Both the position numbers and the translations under genes were made by a program. A stretch of 64,000 bases of DNA, from contig PMHV01000045.1 of assembly GCA_003156805.1 (NCBI GenBank), forward strand, positions 239-64,238, read 5' to 3'. The notes under the pieces were generated by a model, which was not told the DNA's origin, made no database searches, and saw nothing but the letters and a program-made list of their open reading frames with translations. Each line of letters opens with the position of its first letter. The stretch's first letter is position 1. The stretch is from Acidobacteriaceae bacterium (GTDB taxonomy: Bacteria > Acidobacteriota > Terriglobia > Terriglobales > Acidobacteriaceae). Of this stretch, positions 61,331-64,000 are shown one piece after another.

Positions 61331-61393
61331 TCCGAAATCCGAAGTCCGAAGTCTGAGGCCCGAAGCCTGAAGTCTGAGGTCTGAGGTCTGAAG
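61331..61393. repeat. Heptamer tandem repeat, nine units
   Basis: Nine exact 7-bp units: TCCGAAA, TCCGAAG, TCCGAAG, TCTGAGG, CCCGAAG, CCTGAAG, TCTGAGG, TCTGAGG, TCTGAAG. The consensus TCYGARG equals the GAGGTCY family when rotated. It fills the gap between the divergent hydrolase and M20 peptidase genes. Confidence 0.85.
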
Positions 61394-61420
61394 TCAACCC
61401 ACCTCTGCTATCCTCTCCCC

Positions 61421-62431
61421 ATGGATGCCGTCGCGCTCACGCGCCAGCTTATCGACATCGAATCCATCAGCGGCAATGAAGCGCCGGTTGGACAATTCCT
61501 CTACCGCGAACTCTGCCGGCTGGGTTTCCAGACCAAGACCATGCCAGTGGAACGGGGCCGATTCAACCTCTATGCCGTCTCGCCCGAGCACGCACGTCCC
61601 GCCGTTATTTTTTCCACGCACATGGATACCGTTCCGCCCTTCATTCCCTCGTCCGAAGATGAGACGCGCATTTACGGCCGCGGCGCGTGCGATGCGAAGG
61701 GTATCATCGCCGCGCAGATCGCCGCTGCCCATCGTCTACGGCAAGAGGGGATTTTTACCGGTCTGCTTTTCGTGGTAGGCGAAGAGCGCGACAGCTTGGG
61801 CGCAACAGTAGCCAACGCGCAGATATTGGACAAACAAATACCAGCCAGCCGTTTTCTCGTCAATGGCGAGCCCACCGAGAATTGCATTGCGCTGGCCTCG
61901 AAAGGCACGCTGCGCGTCGAAGTGATCGCTTCGGGACGCATGGCGCATTCGGCGTATCCCGAACTCGGCGACTCCGCCATCGACAAGCTGGTCGAAGCCC
62001 TCACTCGCCTGCTCGCCATGCCCTTGCCCAACGATCCGGAGATCGGCCCCTGCACGCTGAACATCGGATTGATCGAAGGCGGTCGTGCACCCAACGTGAT
62101 TCCCGACAGCGCCCGCGCCGATCTGCTTTACCGTCTCATTGGCCCGTCGGACGAGTTGCGCCGCCAGATTGTCGCCACCGCGGGCGATCAGGTGAAAATC
62201 GAATTTCCTCTGGAGATTCCCTTCCTTCGCCTGCGCACCATCGAGGGCCTGCCCACCATGATCGCAGCTTTCACCACCGACATCCCTCAACTCGGCAACT
62301 GGGGCGAACCGCTACTGGTCGGCCCCGGCTCCATTCACGTGGCCCACACCGAAGGCGAGTACATCGAGAAACAGCAACTGGCCGAAGCGGTTGACCTTTA
62401 TTGTAAGGTCGCGAAGCATCTGGCGGGATAG
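61421..62431 (+). CDS. M20-family metallopeptidase (ArgE/DapE-like)
   Basis: A 336-residue zinc hydrolase. The metal and catalytic motifs are IFSTHMDTVPPF (His and Asp), GRGACDAKGIIAAQI (bridging Asp), FVVGEERDS (catalytic and ligand Glu) and VAHTEGEYIEK near the C-terminus (last His). A dimerisation domain with MAHSAYPELGDSAIDKLVEAL is inserted. Members deacylate N-acyl amino acids or cut dipeptides. No lysine or arginine genes are adjacent, so the substrate is open. Confidence 0.92.
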   Translation: MDAVALTRQLIDIESISGNEAPVGQFLYRELCRLGFQTKTMPVERGRFNLYAVSPEHARPAVIFSTHMDTVPPFIPSSEDETRIYGRGACDAKGIIAAQIAAAHRLRQEGIFTGLLFVVGEERDSLGATVANAQILDKQIPASRFLVNGEPTENCIALASKGTLRVEVIASGRMAHSAYPELGDSAIDKLVEALTRLLAMPLPNDPEIGPCTLNIGLIEGGRAPNVIPDSARADLLYRLIGPSDELRRQIVATAGDQVKIEFPLEIPFLRLRTIEGLPTMIAAFTTDIPQLGNWGEPLLVGPGSIHVAHTEGEYIEKQQLAEAVDLYCKVAKHLAG

Positions 62432-62489
62432 CGGCCCGAAGGCGGCCGGTGAACTTCACTACCCGCCGAACGCTAGCTTGGTTTTTCTC

Positions 62490-62517
62490 GCCGAAGCCTG
62501 AAAGCCTGAGCCCGAAG
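62490..62517. repeat. Heptamer tandem repeat, YCYGARG words
   Basis: Four units: GCCGAAG, CCTGAAA, GCCTGAG, CCCGAAG, between the M20 gene and the 3' end of the Ku gene. They match the family at 61331, with a small shift of phase between units. Confidence 0.55.
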
Positions 62518-62523
62518 CCCATT

Positions 62524-63369
62524 TCAACGTCCGCGCCGCCCCTTGCCTCCGGCGGCTGCGGCCGGCTCCTGATCTCTCGCCGCAGCGGCTGGCTTTTTCT
62601 TGCCTTCCATCTGCGCCAGGCTCTGCTTCAGCGCAGCCATCAGATCAATCACCGGAGCCAGTTTCTTCGGCTGCTCCACTGCGGCCACTTCTCCGCCTTC
62701 AAGCTTGGTTTCAATCAGCTTCTTCAGGTTTTCCTGGAAACTGTCTTTATACTTTTCCGGGTCCCACTCGTCGGCCAGAGCCTCAATCAACTGGTGCGCC
62801 ACTTTCACTTCAGCTTCTTTCAACTCCACATCCGGCGCGCCAAAGCCTTCCACCTTCTTCACTTCTTCGGCGTAGTACATGGTGTGCAGCATCATTCCGC
62901 CTTCGTGCGGCCGCAAAAACACTGTGTATTCGCGATTGTGCATGGTGATCTTGGCGATGGCCACGTATTCGCTTTCTTCCAGCGCTTTGGTCAGCAGCGC
63001 ATAAGGACGCCGTCCCGCCTCTTCCGGCATCATGTAATACGACGACTCGAAATACACCGGATCAACCTCAGCCGCCTTCACGAACTCCAAAATCTCCATG
63101 GTCTTGGCAGTCTGCGGCTCGATTTTCTTGATCTCTTCCGGCTCGATGATGATGTATTCGTCTTTGCGAAACTCGTAGCCCTTGACGATGTCTCCGCGAT
63201 CGACTACGACATTCTCGACCGGGCATATGTATTGCTGCTTTACCCGCACCTTATCCGTGCGATGCAGCATGTTGAACGAAATGCCGGAACTGCGCGCCCC
63301 CGAAAACAGTCGCACCGGCATGGAGATGAGTCCAAAAGTTAAGTGTCCAGACCAAACCGAAGCTGCCAT
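62524..63369 (-). CDS. ku: Non-homologous end-joining protein Ku
   Basis: Bacterial Ku is a homodimeric ring that binds DNA ends and recruits ligase LigD. From the ATG at 63369 (preceded by GAGAGGGATT) the 281-residue protein has AASVWSGHLTFGLISMPVRL, FNMLHRTDKVRVKQQYICP, KGYEFRKDEYIIIEPEEI, SSYYMMPEEAG and LRPHEGGMMLHTMYYAEEV, all typical of the Ku core. The C-terminus is a Lys/Ala-rich tail as in other soil bacteria. LigD is not in the window. Confidence 0.95.
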   Translation of the reverse strand: MAASVWSGHLTFGLISMPVRLFSGARSSGISFNMLHRTDKVRVKQQYICPVENVVVDRGDIVKGYEFRKDEYIIIEPEEIKKIEPQTAKTMEILEFVKAAEVDPVYFESSYYMMPEEAGRRPYALLTKALEESEYVAIAKITMHNREYTVFLRPHEGGMMLHTMYYAEEVKKVEGFGAPDVELKEAEVKVAHQLIEALADEWDPEKYKDSFQENLKKLIETKLEGGEVAAVEQPKKLAPVIDLMAALKQSLAQMEGKKKPAAAARDQEPAAAAGGKGRRGR

Positions 63370-63396
63370 AATCCCTCTCGTGTAAGTAATCACCAT

Positions 63397-63531
63397 GTCA
63401 TCCTGAGGAAGCGGAGTCTCTCGCGAAGCGAGAGACTCCCGACGAAGGACCTATGCATTTTGCTTGCACCACCGACGCCGCAGCGAGTACATAGGTCCTT
63501 CGCCCGCAGAAAGCGCGGGCTTCAGGATGAC
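63397..63531. repeat. 135-bp palindromic element (REP/MITE-like)
   Basis: Terminal inverted repeats GTCATCCTGA (63397-63406) and TCAGGATGAC (63522-63531) enclose further inverted pairs: TCTCTCGC/GCGAGAGA, CGAAGGACCTATG/CATAGGTCCTTCG, and CCCGC/GCGGG. The element carries no gene. Shorter relatives lie at 4658 and 7553. Confidence 0.8.
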
Positions 63532-63751
63532 AAACCGTAGGACGACAGTTCTCTACAGCAACTAGAAAACCGCCTAACCCACCCAGAATTGCGAGTTTAG
63601 CCCAAAACGCAACTTGGATGCACAAATCTTAGGGCGCGAGGAATCGAAATGCGAAGCCAGAGGAAATGGGGTCAGTCTCGCCTAAGCCCTAGGGGTTGTA
63701 GTTAACTGAGCGGGTTCCGGCCCCGGCTCCCGGAAAGTCGTTGAGGGACGG
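63532..63751. other. Gene-free stretch between the palindrome and the antitoxin gene
   Basis: I see no gene, hairpin terminator or promoter with confidence in these 220 bp. The last part holds a hexamer run (ATTTCA, ATTTCA, GTTTCA) that is continuous with the KLKLKL end of the antitoxin frame. Confidence 0.4.
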
Positions 63752-64000
63752 CTATAATTTCAATTTCAGTTTCACGCGATGTTGCCGCGTTTGCACAAAG
63801 GCTCGCAGCACATTGTTCATCAGGGTCTGGTAGCCTCTGCCGTTCTTCTTGAACCATTCCAAAACATCGTGGTCGATGCGGATATTGATATGGTCTTTGG
63901 GAGCCGGGATACCCATCACGCTCTGTGTCCAGTCGGGCTCGCCTCGCACGTCATCCACATCGGCGCGGATCGATGCTTCCAGCCCGGCGCCAGTCGTGGC
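63752..64000 (-). CDS. BrnA-like antitoxin, 5' end cut by the window edge
   Basis: The frame is open from the window edge to its stop at 63752. The visible part ends with a BrnA-type ribbon-helix-helix domain: HINIRIDHDVLEWFKKNGRG then YQTLMNNVLRAFVQTR. BrnA is the antitoxin of the BrnT/BrnA type II system; it binds the operon promoter and neutralises the RNase-like BrnT. BrnT is normally encoded just upstream, which would be beyond 64000. A GTG at 63958 is the first in-frame start in the window, but the true start is probably outside. Confidence 0.75.
   Translation of the reverse strand, partial: ATTGAGLEASIRADVDDVRGEPDWTQSVMGIPAPKDHINIRIDHDVLEWFKKNGRGYQTLMNNVLRAFVQTRQHRVKLKLKL

Noticed and set aside
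62524-63369. Complete end-joining operon (Ku plus LigD)
   Set aside because: Only Ku is present; the neighbours are an M20 peptidase and a palindromic element.

Overview
The window is GC-rich chromosomal DNA from a diderm (Gram-negative) bacterium, most likely an Acidobacteriota of the Koribacter/Terriglobus type. The clues are a VWA protein of the type named after Acidobacteria (50782-51711), a large TonB-dependent receptor with an N-terminal carboxypeptidase-regulatory-like domain (52026-55574), lipid A and LPS genes (lpxB, lptE), and many short intergenic repeats. There is no rRNA, phage, transposase or CRISPR array. One tRNA gene, tRNA-Arg(TCG), is present. LAYOUT. 1-2.8 kb: a TetR regulator facing a gene cut by the left edge, then an opposing operon (SnoaL-like, XRE/MmyB regulator, DJ-1/PfpI protein). 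3.1-7.5 kb: hemerythrin, HAD phosphatase, 3-hydroxybutyryl-CoA dehydrogenase, MidA methyltransferase. 7.6-16.2 kb (minus strand): two MacB/FtsX-type permeases, an M1-peptidase-like protein whose zinc site is destroyed, lpxB, the tRNA and an MsbA-like ABC exporter. 16.3-22.2 kb (plus): hemW, acyl-CoA dehydrogenase, meaB, methylmalonyl-CoA epimerase, tsaB, rimI and a YdcH-like small protein. 22.4-27.3 kb: a tightly overlapping psd-pssA-Asd-like-lptE series followed by holA, linking phosphatidylethanolamine synthesis to outer-membrane LPS assembly. 27.4-34.9 kb: a PD-(D/E)XK-like protein, rpsT, a Ycf46-like AAA ATPase, then phoH-ybeY-corC-era and an RsbW-like kinase. 35-40.6 kb: an NtrY/NtrX-type two-component pair, a secreted GH10 xylanase, an endonuclease III-like glycosylase. 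41-48.4 kb: a type IV pilus block pilB-pilT-pilC-pilS-pilR. 48.5-56.6 kb: small proteins, FMN reductase, a MoaD-MoaE fusion, the VWA protein, the TonB receptor, a 3-hydroxyisobutyrate-dehydrogenase-like enzyme. 56.8-59.1 kb: a Tat-exported tyrosinase followed by a separate exported protein that is a stand-alone copy of the tyrosinase C-terminal domain. 59.1-64 kb: glycerate 2-kinase, alpha/beta hydrolase, M20 peptidase, Ku, and a BrnA-type antitoxin cut by the right edge. MOST UNUSUAL. (1) The tyrosinase plus its detached C-terminal-domain paralogue. (2) Two classes of degenerate tandem repeats with strict periods. A 7-bp class occurs at about ten places, nearly always between genes or across a stop codon, and uses at least two word families. 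A 15-bp class occurs at four places within 26-32 kb, twice inside the 3' ends of genes where 15 bp equals five codons. (3) Several enzymes with lost key residues: the M1-like protein, the Asd-like protein, and an NtrX-type regulator with GSFPGA in place of GAFTGA. All positions, motifs and alignments were read by eye; no database search was run.
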